From NCBI GenBank assembly GCA_030180135.1, contig CM058232.1, positions 61,339,330 through 61,403,329 of the forward strand: a DNA stretch of 64,000 nt. Reading direction: 5' to 3'. The position numbers and the translations under genes are program-made. The notes beneath the pieces were generated by a model. The model had not been told where the DNA came from. It was given only the letters and a program-made list of their open reading frames with translations, and made no database searches. Positions within the stretch are counted from its first letter, which is position 1, and each line of letters begins with the position of its first letter. Below are positions 12,159-24,650 of the stretch, piece by piece. Origin of the DNA: Orychophragmus violaceus. Lineage: Eukaryota; Streptophyta; Magnoliopsida; Brassicales; Brassicaceae.

Positions 12159-13461
12159 TTTTTTTCACTGAAAAATTTTCATTGATCACAAAATATTACA
12201 CAAAGTTCAAATCTAAGTCGGCGTGTTAAACAACAACCTCCGAAACCAAAGCCAGCGGATAAAGGCCATCCCTGGAGTTAAAAGCCGGCGAATAATAAAA
12301 CATCCCCAGAATACAAAGACATAAAAAAAACTAATCACCAACTATAAGTCTACAAGATCAGATCATGAACCAAAGACCAAGACACCCAAGCAATAAGATC
12401 CACCACGAGTGGAGAGAGAAGATAACCGAAGCATCCAAAGTCAAAAATTATTAGATCTAATCCACCGGGACTCATTTTATTGCTTCCCAAAAGCCACGAG
12501 ACAAACCGTATGCAGATAGACCGAAGCGCCGAAGGCGCATACCTTTAACCAACCGACAGCTAACGACTTGATGCGAAATGAGCCGAAACTCCAATTCCTA
12601 AAGATTGAGTCGGAGATCCGAAACCGGGAAGCAGTAGAAGAAACCGTGGGATCTATACCGTTGCAACCAAATGCGAGAAATAGCACACTCTCAACACAAA
12701 GCAACCTCAACACCCGAAGCAAACGAAGACAAGCACACACACCCAAGCAACAATGAAACAAGGAGACCACCAGAGCTGAGTTAGACGGACCGAGCACCGA
12801 CAACCGCAGAACTACTAGAACCAAGCCACCAACTCGGGAAAAGGTAAACGAGCCCATGATCTGATCAAAGCAAACCAATACCAGGAGAGTAGGACCTGAA
12901 ACATACTACAAACCACTTAGAAGCCTAACCGGCTAACCAAACAAAAATAACCAGACAGACCACTAAACCTACAACCAAACTAAACAAAAACCCGCTACCA
13001 AAGACCATCGATCTACGGCCAAAACCGGAAACGGCACAAACTCAAGCAGAGGACGCTGGGAAGCTAGCAAAACCATTAACAACAATCAAACCACTGGCAT
13101 AACCTTACCAAAGCCACACCACCGAGAGAGACACGGCGAGCGAGGAAGGGAAGAACGGCGACCGGAGAGTCACACTCGGAACACGGCGCATGAGAGACGA
13201 CGCCGGAGACCACACACACCGCAGACAAATCTTCACCGAGCCACGAACCCGAACCGTAACCACATCTGTAGATCTAGATCTGAACAGGAAACGAGCATGG
13301 ACGCCGTAAAACAACAAGGGAGAAGACGGCAAGCCCTCCCCGGCACTAGCGGAGAAGCCCGGACACCGGGGAGACGACAATGGGTCACTAAGAGGCTGAG
13401 CGGCGGATCTCGGAAATCGCACCGGAGAGCAAAACTAGGGCGTTCTCAGCTCTTGTGGGAG
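12159..13461 (-). mobile_element. retroposon with poly(A) and 15-bp target duplication
   Basis: A 1.3-kb GC-richer block reads as a minus-strand transcript copy: its left end is a T run (poly(A) on the minus strand), and TCAAAAATACTCATT flanks it exactly at 12144-12158 and 13462-13476. Long variable target duplications plus a poly(A) tail are the signature of LINE-driven retroposition. The frames inside (12477-12878 and 13105-13422, minus) have no recognised domain. It could be a Sadhu-type non-coding retroposon, a processed copy of a non-coding RNA or a LINE 5' part; I cannot decide between these. Confidence 0.75.
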
Positions 13462-13476
13462 TCAAAAATACTCATT

Positions 13477-14029
13477 AACTTTTTATTTTTAGTAGTTAAA
13501 ATAGTTAACAGTTATTCAGTATTATACTTTAAAAAGGTATGCTCTCTCTATTGGTTTCAAGGGTAGATTGACACATTATATACTTATTCTTTTTATCTCA
13601 AGTGCATCACCTCATAGCTAATAAAAGTTTTAATATGCCATGTGTGTTTACTGTTGGAACTTGTATATAAGAATGCTATATCACATTTTACAACTTGCTA
13701 TTTTTTGAATGTATTGTTAAATTAAATTCAAAAAGAAACAAGCGTTTTTACATAACATTTTCTGATGGGAAGTATGAATTGATAGCAACGAATAATAGTG
13801 AAATTAGTTTCTAGGATTTGACACTGTGAGTAGGACACTATTTACGTGGTTAATATTTACAATACCCCTATTCTAACAACAATGAGTTATAGGAGGCTAT
13901 AAAAGGTGAGTTATAGGAGCTATGGCTATATTGTGTGTATCTATACGTGGACTTACCAAAATTATATAATGAATTGATACACCAACAACAATTTCTTTTA
14001 AATATATATTTTCTTGTTTTCAAATTCAT
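13477..14029. other. AT-rich intergenic DNA
   Basis: No gene, structural RNA or element end could be recognised between the retroposon and the telomere-like array. Confidence 0.4.
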
Positions 14030-16920
14030 ATTTATTTTGTGGATATGACCAATTGTATCTTAAATTAAGCTAATTGTTATCTCAGTAATTTAGAGTTAAA
14101 TGTTAGAATTTTAAGATTATGGTTTAGGGTTTTGGAATTTGGATTTAGGGGTTAGGGGTTTTTTTTTGTCAACAAGGGGTTAGGGTTTTAGATTTAGTTT
14201 AGAGTATAATGTTAAGGTTTATTATTTTGGGGTTTAGGGTTAAAGGTTTTTGGTTTTGGGTTTAACCTTTAGGATTTAGGGTAGTGCTTAGGGTTTAGCA
14301 TTTAGGGTTTAGTGGTTTAGGGTTTAGCGTTTAGGGTTTAGTGGTTTACGGTTTAGGGTTTAGTTTTTGGGTTTAGGGTTAAAAATTTAGGGATTAAGGT
14401 TTAAGGTTTAGGAATTAGGGTTTAGTTTTTGGGTTTAGGATTTAGGGTTTGGGTTTAGAATTTAGGGTTTAGAGATTAGGGTTATGTTTTTGGATTTATG
14501 GTTAAAATTTAGGGTTTAGGGTTTAGGAATTAGGGTAGCGTTTAGGGTTTAGTGGTTTAGGGTTTAGTTTTTAGGGTTAAAAAATTAGGGATTAGGGTTT
14601 AGAGTTTAGGAATTAGGGTTTAGTTTTTGGGTTTAGGGTTTGGGTTTAGAGTTTAGGGTTTTGTTTTTGAGTTTAGGGTTTTGTTTTTGAGTTTAGGGTT
14701 TAGGAATTAGGGTAGCGTTTATTTTTGGGTTTAGGGTTAAAACTTTAGAGATTTAGAGTTTAGGAATTAGGGTTTAGTTTTTGGATTTAGGGTTTAGGGT
14801 TTGGGTTTAGAGTTTAGAGTTTAGAGATTAGGGTTATGGGTTTAGGGTTAGAATTCAGGGTTTAGGGTTTAAGAATTATGGTTTAGTTTTTGGGTTTAGA
14901 GTCTAGGATTTAGAGATTTGTCAAAGAAAAAAAAGATAGTTAAATCTATAACGTAGTTAGTTTTAAATATATGTAATATGTTAACTAAGTTTACTTATGA
15001 TGTTAACTTGATAACTTTTTTATATAATAGTTATTCTGTAACAATATGTTAACAATTTAACCGCGTTAACATAAAGTTAACAAGTTAACATTAAGTTATT
15101 ATGTTAACAAGGTAATGATACTTTTAAACTGAGTTAACATTAAGTTACCCTGTTAACAAAGTAATGATAATTGTGTTAATTTGGAGTTTATATTTTAAAG
15201 TTTAGTGTTTAGGGTTTGGGTTTAAGGTTAAGAATTTAGGGTTTAGGGTTTAAGGTTTAGGAATTAGGATTTAGTTTTTGGGTTTAGGGTTTACGGTTTA
15301 ATTTTGGGTTTAGGGATTAGGGTTATGTTTTTGGGTTTAGGGTTTAGTTTTTGGGGTTTGGGTTTTGGGTTTAGTTTGTAGGGTTTTTGGATTTAGGGTT
15401 TAGGGATTAGGGTTTAGGGTTTCGACTTTTGGGTTTAGGGTTTATTGTTTTGGGTTTAGGGTTTATGGTTTGGTGTTTGGGTTTAGGGTTTAGGGTTTTG
15501 TATTTAAGGTTTAGGGTTTAGTGTTTTGTGTTGAGGATTTAGAGTTTAGGATTTAGAGTTTAATATTTATACTTCAGGATTTATTTTGTGTACATGACCA
15601 ATTGTATCTTAAATTAACTTAATTGTCATCTCAGTAATTTAGAGTTAAATGTTAGAGTTTTAAGATTATGGTTTAGGGTTTTGGAATTTGGATTTAGGGG
15701 TTAGGGGTTTTTTTTGTCAACAAGGGGTTAGGGTTTTCGATTTAGTTTAGAGTATAATGTTAAGGTTTATGATTTTAGGGTTTAGGGTTAAAGGTTAAAG
15801 GTTTTTGGTTTTGGGTTTAACCTTTAGGATTTAGGGTAGTGCTTAGGGTTTAGCGTTTAGGGTTTAGTGGTTTAGGGTTTAGCGTTTAGGGTTTAGTGGT
15901 TTATGGTTTAGGGTTTAGTTTTTGGGTTTAGGGTTAAAAATTTAGGGATTAGGGTTTAGGAATTAGGGTTTAGTTTTTTTTTGGTTTAGGGTTTAGGGTT
16001 TGGGTTTAGAGTTTAGGGTTTAGAGATTAGGGTTATGTTTTTGGGTTTAGGGTTAAAATTTAGGGTTTAAAGTTTAGGAATTAGGGTAGCGTTTAGGGTT
16101 TAGTGGTTTAGGGTTTAGTTTTTTAGGGTTAAAAAATTAGGGATTAGGGTTTAGAGTTTAGGAATTAGGGTTTAGTTTTTGGGTTTAGAGTTTAGGGTTT
16201 AGAGATTAGGGTTTTGTTTTTGGGTTTAGGGTTTAGGAATTAGGGTAGCATTTAGGGTTTAGTTTTTGGGTTTAGGGTCAAAACTTTAGGGATTTAGAGT
16301 TTAAGAATTAGGGTTTAGTTTTTGGGTTTAGGGTTTAGGGTTTGGGTTTAGATTTTAGGGTTTAGAGATTAGGATTATGGGTTTAGGGTTAGAATTTAGG
16401 GTTTAGGGTTTATGAATTAGGGTTTAGTTTTTGGGTTTAGGGTTTAGAATTTAGAGATTTGTCAAAGAAGAAAAAAATAGTTAAATCTATAACGTAGTTA
16501 GTTTTAATTATATGTAATATGTTAACTAAGTTTACTTAATAAAGATGTTAACTTGATAACTTGTTAATATAATAATTATTCTGTTAACAATTTAACCGCG
16601 TTAACACAAAGTTAACAAGTTAACATTAAGTTATTATGTTAACAAGGTAATGATAGTTTTGTTAAACTGAGTTAACATTAAGTTATCCTGTTAATAAAGT
16701 AATGATAATTGTGTTAATTTGGGGTTTATATTTTAAAGTTTAGTGTTTAGGGTTTGGGTTTAAGGTTAAGAATTTAGGGTTTAGGGTTTAAGGTTTAAGA
16801 ATTAGGATTTAGTTTTTGGGTTTAGGGTTTAATTTTGGGTTTAGGGATTAGGGTTATGTTTTTGGGTTTAGGGTTTAGAGTTTAGAGTGTAGTTTTTGGG
16901 GTTTGGGTTTTGGGTTTAAA
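14030..16920 (+). repeat. degenerate interstitial telomere repeats, tandemly duplicated
   Basis: Nearly the whole block consists of TTTAGGGTTTAGGG-like sequence (the plant telomere heptamer) with frequent changes such as TTTTTGGG and TTAGAGATTAGGG. It falls into two copies of a larger unit: the phrase GACCAATTGTATCTTAAATT occurs at 14047 and 15596, an offset of 1549 bp, and the order of variants repeats afterwards. Each copy has a GTTAACATTAAGTTA-rich patch (about 14935-15180 and 16480-16720). No coding capacity. Comparable degenerate arrays occur next to Arabidopsis centromeres. Confidence 0.9.
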
Positions 16921-17290
16921 TAGTCATAAATAGTCATAATTCCACCACACCTAATTTATCAAGGATCCATTGTCCACCACCTCTTTCTCTCTTTTCTGAT
17001 TGTAAGACATAAATAGTTTTGAACATTTAGGAAGAAAACATAAAACCAAATTTGTAAACCATCCTCATAATTTTTGTCTCCCATTGCTCTAATCGAAACA
17101 ATCGATTTTTTATTTGCTTGTCAATTGACTTGACTAATTAACCTTGTGGTTTAGCCTTCATTTTGAATTTCACTCTTGCCAAATTGTATAAATTTATGTT
17201 TGAAAGATGTACCTAATGAGGAATTTTAAAGTTCGTGGTAGACTATTTCTTGTGATGAAATCGACCACTTCTTGCCAGTTGTTGGTGCAG
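16921..17290. other. AT-rich intergenic DNA
   Basis: Nothing is recognised beyond a TAGTCATAAATAGTCATAA short repeat at the edge of the telomere-like array. Confidence 0.4.
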
Positions 17291-17795
17291 TCATGTTCCA
17301 TCAAATTCCATGTTAAAGATGACCATATTTATGATGTACAACTGTATTGAAAAAATAGATTGTCCCTTGTTTTGCAAGGGTCTGAGAAAAGAGTACAACC
17401 TGCATCTATGTTTGAATTCCAGCGAAGCATTCAATCTCTCGTTAACAGTCGATTGTGCACTGCTACCCAGTACAAAAGGAGTATTTTGGAGTCGAGTGAG
17501 TGAACCATAGTATTTGATGCTGTTCGGATATAGTTTCAAGTATCTTTTGTGCTGAATCGTGGTGTATATTATCCCCTTTTCCTCTCTATATAATTCGGTC
17601 ATCAGCTTCATCTTATAAATCCATGTATTGCTTCAGTTCGTCCTCAACTTTGTTCAGCAAATCTTGTCTATGTCGTCTTTCTCTCTTCGTTTGCCAAGCC
17701 TCAGCGATGGTTGCGTTAATTTTAACTCCCATATCAATGCCGCCACGATGACCAAAACTTTCCATTAAACATCCCAAACTTCGACCATTTATCAA
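17291..17795 (-). pseudogene. unrecognised decayed coding fragment
   Basis: Two consecutive minus-strand frames, 17795-17613 (60 codons, charged and probably helical around KRERRHRQDLLNKVEDELK) and 17611-17291 (106 codons), abut with only a stop between them and may be one broken gene. The composition looks protein-like, but I recognise no family. No promoter, splice chain or flanking element end supports a live gene. Confidence 0.3.
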
Positions 17796-17799
17796 CCAG

Positions 17800-18646
17800 A
17801 ATATAAATAAATATGAGATGAGTTAAATAGATGAATTACCTAATTTTGAATCTCATACATCTATAGTTATACTTATGTAAAAAGTAATAGTAAAATTGAT
17901 TATAAGATATTAATACAATGATAAACACACTAACGCAAATTATTCAATAACAAAATAATTTAGACTAATATAAAATCATTAACCTACATCAAATAATTTT
18001 AGAACAATTATTTTATTACGCTTAAACATTACAAAATTATTTTTAAAATTATGATTATATGTAGCAGGGACCCGACCCAAGTTTTGTAATATTTTATAAG
18101 CAATAAATCAATAATGTGTATTAACGTACTTGAACTGAATTTTAAAATACCTTTGATATTATTCCTAAAATTGATATTCATGAACAAGAATAAATATTTT
18201 TCTTGAGATATAAATCTCGGTTTGAAAATTAAGGTGCGTTAAACCGTAGATCAAAAACTCATAAACTAAGTGAGTAACATGGATAAAGTCAAAAAGCAAA
18301 CTCAAATCTACACGGAGTGAAATATATGGTTAATCATATGTGGTCAAACTCTATATCGACTCCGAAGTGGACTTGAAGACTTATTGAAATGAGTAAAAAA
18401 CGCTTGAATTGATGACCGACACTTAAATAAAAATCAAGCGGGGTAACTGAAAACATTAAATGACAACTTCTCAAAACATATACTCGACTAATTACTTGCT
18501 AATTTTTCACTTGTTTTTATCTTAATTCATGTAAGAAAGCTCTGAATTCATCAATATAGACACCACTCGCCTCCATTTCTCTATAGATTCTCACTCACAT
18601 TGCTAACCTCGTTCTTTAGAAAAACATCTTGCATATTTTCCTAGAA
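17800..18646. other. AT-rich flank; copy I of an older tandem unit
   Basis: No gene is seen. Bases about 18260-18646 are homologous, piece by piece, to 35271-35352, 37494-37522 and 45254-45510, the DNA left when the LTR elements at 35353-37493 and 37523-45253 are removed. Shared phrases include GAAGACTTATT and TAGATTCTCACTC. The locus therefore held two copies of this unit before the insertions. Confidence 0.6.
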
Positions 18647-19022
18647 CTCCTTATATTGGTTTAGCACCCATACAAAAACCTATTGGAAATCTTGCTAAAT
18701 CAATCACACTTCATATTGGTCCACGGAGACAAGCCCGTTAAAGAGTCAACAGCACTATAAATAGGACCCTTCACTCTTCATTTTAGACATTGTAACTTGC
18801 GAGAGTGCCGAGCTACTTCAATAAAGCTCCGACCTCAAGCAATATTTAGGGAGCACGTCTTTTGACGGACTCTCACCTCGTACCATCCTGTTCATAGCAC
18901 TGGTTCGGTCTTAAGATCAATAAAAGAACAGTTTTGACCTCACTTAAAGTTATTTTCTGACCTCGTAGTTCGGATATTCAGATCGCAGCCCGTAATATTG
19001 ACTAGGTCGAATTTCCGTAACA
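18647..19022 (+). repeat. 5' LTR of Tat-A
   Basis: Aligns with 32707-33104 by eye over its length. It lacks a 24-bp stretch present in the 3' copy (around 32813-32836). A TATA-like CTATAAATAGG lies at about 18756. The LTR ends at TAACA just before the primer site. Confidence 0.8.
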
Positions 19023-19027
19023 AAAAT

Positions 19028-19044
19028 TGGCGCCGTCTGTGGGG
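19028..19044 (+). other. primer binding site of Tat-A
   Basis: TGGCGCCGTCTGTGGGG directly follows the LTR. The first nine bases fit the 3' end of tRNA-Asp, but the full tRNA assignment is uncertain. The identical site is found in reverse in Tat-B. Confidence 0.75.
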
Positions 19045-19081
19045 AGCGAGAAAATTCTGTAGACTCTAAGACGAAGCCGAG

Positions 19082-21294
19082 ATGACAGGACCTCTGATAA
19101 CAGACGACAATCTGAAGTCACCCGAGCAAACCTGGAGCCCGCTCGCCCCGAGATCGGAATCACCAATTTCACCAGCCAACGCCCTGACCGCCGGTTTTCA
19201 AGCATCCCAAGCAACCGACAACCCCACTCCGCGGCTTCAAAGGGTCCTGTTCGGGGAAACACCGCCCCTAAACACCGAGTCAAGCAGGCGACCAACTATC
19301 CATTTGAGACCGCTGCCAACCGGATTCACCTAGAGTCAGGTCGAAGCTTCAAAGGGTCCTGTTCGGGGAAACACTGCCCCTAAACACCGAGTCAAGCAGG
19401 CGACCAACTATCCATTTGGGACTGCCGCCAACCAGATTCACCTAGAGTCAGGTCGAAGCTAGCAGGAACAGTGAACTCGAGTCACTCAAGATCCAGCTGG
19501 ATCACATGACATCGAAAGTTCATAAAGTGACTATCTCAGCCCCTGAAATAGATCGGGTCCTGAAGGAGACCTTGAACACACCATTCACGAGTAAAATAAC
19601 GTGGACGCCGGTCAAACACCCCATGATGATCAAGTTACCCACCTACGACGGTAGCTCGGACCCACGACAGTACCTGATGGCTTTTAGTATCACAATGGGG
19701 CGAGCTCAGTTCTCACTAGAAGAACGCGACGCCGGCTTCTGCCAGCTGTTCGTCGAAAACCTGAGCGGCACTGCCCTCAACTAGTTCTCGCGTTTGGAGG
19801 CGCATTCCATCGACAATTACCATCAGTTGACGGCTACCTTCCTGAAGCATTACTCCATGTTCATCCAGGAGGGACTCTCGAGCGCCGCCCTCTGGGCCGT
19901 AAATCAAGGGCAAAGAGAACCCCTCAGATCCTACATCGACATATTCAAAGTCATCGTCTCGAAGATTACAGTAACGGATAACGAGGGGCTCCCAGCGTTA
20001 CGAAACGGGCTCTGGTAAGAATCGCCATTTCGCGACGAGCTGGCCATAAACAAGCCGCAGATTCTCGAGGACGCCCTCCACTGAGCGGCCGTTTTCGTTG
20101 AGATAGAAGAAGAAAAGGATCTACTCGCCAAAAATCCGCCTCAAACAAGAAGGGCAAAGACGCGACCCCTGAAAACTCCGATGACAAAGGAAAGAAAGCT
20201 GCAACGTGCTACGTTGGCGAGCAACAGATAAGCCAACAAACGTCTCAGCAGACAGGACGCAATTAGATGAACCACCAGCAAAGTCGACCATGGTACAAGT
20301 ATGTGCGATCCGACGACCAGGAAAAGACCTTCTGCAGCTTCCACGAACGCTCCGGGCACATCACCGCAGAATGTCGATACCTCCAAAGCATCCCGTTCGG
20401 CGAATATCAAAAGAGAGTGATGAACATAACAAACTGCAATGCCCCAACGACATCCCCCAGAAATCGAGAAACGCCACGACAACCCAAGAACGAGGGAGAA
20501 CGGTTTAAGCTCGTTCATGAGGAAAAAGCGAGGCAAGTGAGCCAACAGAAAACAGAACATAGCGACATCGACACAGAACTACCTAAGCGAACCCGTGACG
20601 ATGAAGAAAAAGACACACCAACACATAGGAAGCGGATCAACATGATGATGGGGGACTTCCCACTTGTAACGATTCAGTATGATCGATAACGGCCTACAGT
20701 CAAAAAGCTAACACACGCCAGCAATGGAACAGAAATGTCCCCGAAGAACTGAAACCAGGCACCGAGATTTCCTTTACCCCGGAGGACAAAGAGGGCCTTG
20801 ACAAACCACACAACAACCCGCTCGTCCTCGAACTTCAGATTGGCGATTGTGAAGTCACCAAAGTCTTGGTCGATACAGGAAGCTCTGTCGACCTCATATT
20901 CGAAGAAACCCTGCAAAGGATGGAGCTCCGCGACTACAGAACGAAGCGTTCGGAGAAACCCCTCACCGGATTTGGTGGAGACACGACTACAACAATGGGG
21001 ACGATCAAGCTACCGTTACACGTTGGACGCATGACCAAGTTCGTCAAGTTCGTCGTCATAGACCATCCCGCGACCTACAACGTGATCGTGGGAACCCCCC
21101 TGGATCCACGCCATGAGAACAGTACCTTCAACGTAGCACCAATGCATAAAATTTCCAACCCCGGGAGGAATCTTCACGCTCCGCGGCAGCCAGAAAACCT
21201 CAAGATACTACTTCACAGTGGAGCGCAAAGTAAGAAAAACATCGTGCCTTATATCCGAGCAGACGACCACTACCCCGTATCCGGAAGAAAGTAA
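19082..21294 (+). pseudogene. Tat-A gag-protease
   Basis: The frame from about 19506 has a retrotransposon Gag domain (FVENLSGTALN, stop, FSRLEAHSIDNYHQL, then FLKHYSMFIQEG). A zinc-binding segment CSFHERSGHITAEC follows near 20335, and an aspartic protease with LVDTGSSVDLIF (about 20860) and YNVIVGTPLD (about 21080). Gag would form particles and the protease would mature them. In-frame stops at 19782-19784, about 20016 and about 20082, a 112-bp tandem duplication upstream and several frame changes disable it. Reverse transcriptase, RNase H and integrase are absent, so even the intact form relied on a helper element. Confidence 0.8.
19234..19457 (+). repeat. 112-bp tandem duplication in Tat-A gag leader
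   Basis: The block starting GCTTCAAAGGGTCCTGTTCG at 19234 is repeated at 19346 with only a few substitutions. Because 112 is not a multiple of three it shifts the reading frame, and the first copy runs into a stop at about 19331. Confidence 0.85.
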
Positions 21295-21299
21295 GCAAG

Positions 21300-21998
21300 A
21301 TTCGCACATCGAATAAAGTAAGACAAGCAGAACGCCCACAAGTAAAACTCTTAACTCCGCCCAATCATATATATATATATATATATATACAAGTAATCGA
21401 GTTGTGGCTCAAAGTATGTAAAAGAAAGAACTACGCTTGGCTTGATCTCTCCTCGGAGAGTACGTAGGCAACCTATGTAAGGTGCAACCACCTCTATATT
21501 TTTCAAATTAAAAATCTTCATGCATTTTCATACAACTTAGCCCCTAACAACTAACAATCGATATGCTGGCCAAATGTTCAATCCAATAAACATGTGTCCC
21601 ATGCACAGTGACATTGTGTCACGTCGTCATTTTTAACGATATTTAAGCCGGGGCCAGACCCGCACGGGTCCTTAAAAAACGTTTTGTAAGCCGGGACTCC
21701 TCCACGTAACTATGTTCAAGGGCTCCACAGGATAAGCCGAGCACGTACTCGCACCTAGGTAACTGAGCAGATGACGAGGTAAGCCGAGCCAAAGCTCGCG
21801 CTCACAAATTTCTGTATATAAACGGGCGAGCTTTGTTTCGATCTGAGAAAATCAAAGACAGGATAAGCCGGACACGTACTCGCACCTAAAATTTGATCTC
21901 GCCCAAAGCCGAGAAACGACTCGCAAACAACCAGAAAAAAAGAGAGAGAGCGAGGAAGGAGGCAATAATAAATTTCTTCTTTCTCATATTCAATTCTT
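21300..21998. other. Tat-A spacer between gag-pro and antisense gene
   Basis: Non-coding. It contains an (AT)n microsatellite at about 21366-21389 and a repeated phrase GATAAGCCGAGCACGTACTCGCACCTA / GATAAGCCGGACACGTACTCGCACCTA, seen here only in part (about 21731 and 21862). Confidence 0.5.
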
Positions 21999-23599
21999 GT
22001 GAAAATTACAAGGAAACATACAAAAAGGGGCAAATCTAATTTCTTAAAAGCTGATTTCTTCCAAATCGGAGCTCGTATGCTGAGCCCGATTTCATCCAAC
22101 AAGGAGCCGAGCTCCTTTCTTGAAAGACAATTTCGACGTCTGTTCCCGGCACGGCCTCAAAGGCAGAGGCCCGACAGTGCACAACGACAAAACCGAACCG
22201 AGGAGGATCATCGTGGGGTAAGAGAGCTCAGGCAAGCCAACCTCAGCACACCAAAAAGGATAGCCAGATCCCGAAGCCTGACCCCACGGTTTCCCTGGCA
22301 ACTCTGACATCAACCGCTCTCCCCAAAGGAATCATCCCCTTATACGGAGGAAAATGAGCCAGCTTGATATCCAGCCCGCTGCCCTGCAAAACAAAAGAAA
22401 AACAGGGAAGACTCAGCAAAAAGGCAAACAAAATAAAACACGACCCAACAAGCAAACAACACTCTTACGTCAAAAGAGAAAAGTTTAAGACAGGACAGCC
22501 CTCGGCACGTTACTAAAATCAGTGACGCATCAGATCCACCCAACCGGAGGAACTGCGCGTCGCCCTTAAGTTCGCAAAAGCGACAAACAAGGACGGCTAT
22601 AAATATATTTTCATATATCGACAAGCCCCTATTTCGCAGAAAAAACACGAGCCCGCTCGACAAAGAGAAACACAGAAACTCCGGCAGCCGGAGCCGGCCA
22701 GCAACATAAACGAGCAGAAAACCCATTGGCAGAGTGGCCTTGCTGCCACGACACCCTGGGACTCAACACTCCAACCAAACCAAAAAGGAAAAGCCAACCA
22801 CGATAGGTAAGGGAAAGAAGAAAAACAAAGAACAATAAGATATGAAAAATCGGAGAAGAAGGGAGAGTATTTATAACCACAAATGAGAACGAATGCCAAA
22901 ACAACGCATTTTAAACGACGCGTCAGTTACTAATGCCCGCCTTCAATGCGAAACGGCGGTCCACTTTCCCATAAACATACAAAATAACTCCTTCAAAAGA
23001 ACAATAATGACGCGTGGACCACGCCTTATAAATCAAAGGGACACGTCTACCCAAAAACGTCCAAACAACTTCTCACGAGCACAAAACCAAGCAAGGCAAG
23101 TCCACACCAACGAGAAGAAGCCCACCGCCGAGCTCGCCAAATGGAAATAACAAAGTAAACAAAAAGAAAAGGGAAAGAGAGAAGGGAAAAGAGAGGAAGC
23201 AAGCAAAACATACATATACCACTATGAATGCAGATGCTTTTCATACAAAGGTTCAAAAAAAAAGAGAAGAGAAAGACAAGCAAGCTGATTATCACAGCAA
23301 GAAGACTACATCGGGAGCTTGGATACGCCAGAAGCGACCCCGTCTTCCGCAATCAGAGATGCCACATCCGCCCCTCCTCTATCCACAATGCCACCTGACA
23401 AACCACGCAGCGGCGACATACAAAAAATATTAGAATCCAAAGGGTCAGGTCGCAACTCATTGACCTCGTGCTCCAAGCGAGGCTTATCCACTTCGAGCTT
23501 AGCAATCAACGCAGGAGGAACTGGGACACCACCATCCGCGATCAGACGATACGCGCCAAGGATACTTGCTACCTGGTGAACTCCAAGAGCTTGGGAATA

Positions 23600-24645
23600 T
23601 AGTGATCCCCATGTTCCCTCTCCGCCCTCAGCTTTTCAAAACGCTCGGAAGCCTTCTTATACGCAGCCTACCGCTCAGAACGAAGGTGCTCACCAAAGGA
23701 TTCCCGAAGCCCGTTGCGCTCAACAACGAGGAGATCAACTTCCGACTTGAGAGAACTGGCCTCGAACAAAAGACCATGTTTCTCATCTTCAAGATCAACC
23801 AACCGCTTCTCGAGGTCCACAGCCTTCTTCTTCTCCAAAGACAGAGCAACAGAAGCCCCCTTCGCCTTGTCAAACTCCTTACGAACCCGCTTCAACTCAC
23901 GAGCAGAACGTCGCAGCGCATCAATCTGTTCCCTAAGGACACTCTCCGTCGACTTGGCCTGTCGTCTCTCAGATTCATATGAATCCCGAAGTTGATTCAG
24001 GATGGCACACACCATAACAAGGTTGTGACTCAACTCCTCCTGAAGATGAGGCTTGTGCATGGCCGAACAGGCATAAGATCCTTGGCCGGACCAGCCGCGA
24101 GCCTCTGGACAAGATTAGCACACGACAGCCTATCATTTATCAAAGGAGCCTTCCCTTTGTGAACATACGACCAGGACGGCTCGCTTGAACCAAGCTCAGC
24201 ATCATCTGACCCAGCCGTCTGACCGGCAGTACGAGCAGAAGGAGAGGGAGATCGAAGATCCCCATAACGCTCACTACCGCCCTCAGGATCCAACCCCCGC
24301 CTCTCCGCGCTAAAGTCCCCGACAGGTAAAACGACCTGACTCACGTCACCCTCCGGCGTCTCCTGCAATCGACTAGCTCCATCTTCGCGGGCATCAGAGA
24401 CATTATCAAGAGCAATCACTGGCGAATTTTTCGCCGCTACGGGCCCCTCAGACGTCCTTCACCTCTTCCTGGGAAACCGAGGAGACGACGTTTCACTCTC
24501 AATAGAAGGATCCATCTCCAGAAACGCTGACATAGCGGAGCGACAATGTCAGCATAAAAGACACCCCCTAGATATCAAAAAAAAAAGAGGGAGAAGGAGA
24601 AGAGGACACATACCCGAATCAGCCTTTCTCAAACAACTTCGTATT
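23600..24645 (-). pseudogene. Tat-A antisense gene, C-terminal part
   Basis: Minus-strand frames 24419-24030 (acidic, Ser/Gly-rich, SEPSWSYVHKGKAPLINDRL) and 24060-23668 (130 codons, heptad-rich coiled coil with LEKRLVDLEDEKHGLLFEAS) form the C-terminal half of a gene running opposite to gag. The counterpart in Tat-B is 39482-40951, which also ends in a coiled coil. The upstream half lies at 31272-32261 beyond the copia insertion. The protein resembles plant 'putative gypsy type transposon' (Transposase_28) proteins; its function is unknown. Confidence 0.6.
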
Positions 24646-24650
24646 CTCTG
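24646..24650 (+). repeat. target duplication of copia C, left
   Basis: CTCTG here and at 31272-31276 flank the copia element exactly, showing insertion into the antisense gene of Tat-A. Confidence 0.9.

Noticed and set aside
22000..23550. Many 60-140 codon frames on both strands, some hydrophobic
   Set aside because: They overlap each other in the GC-richer spacer of Tat-A and show no domain or splice chain I could support.
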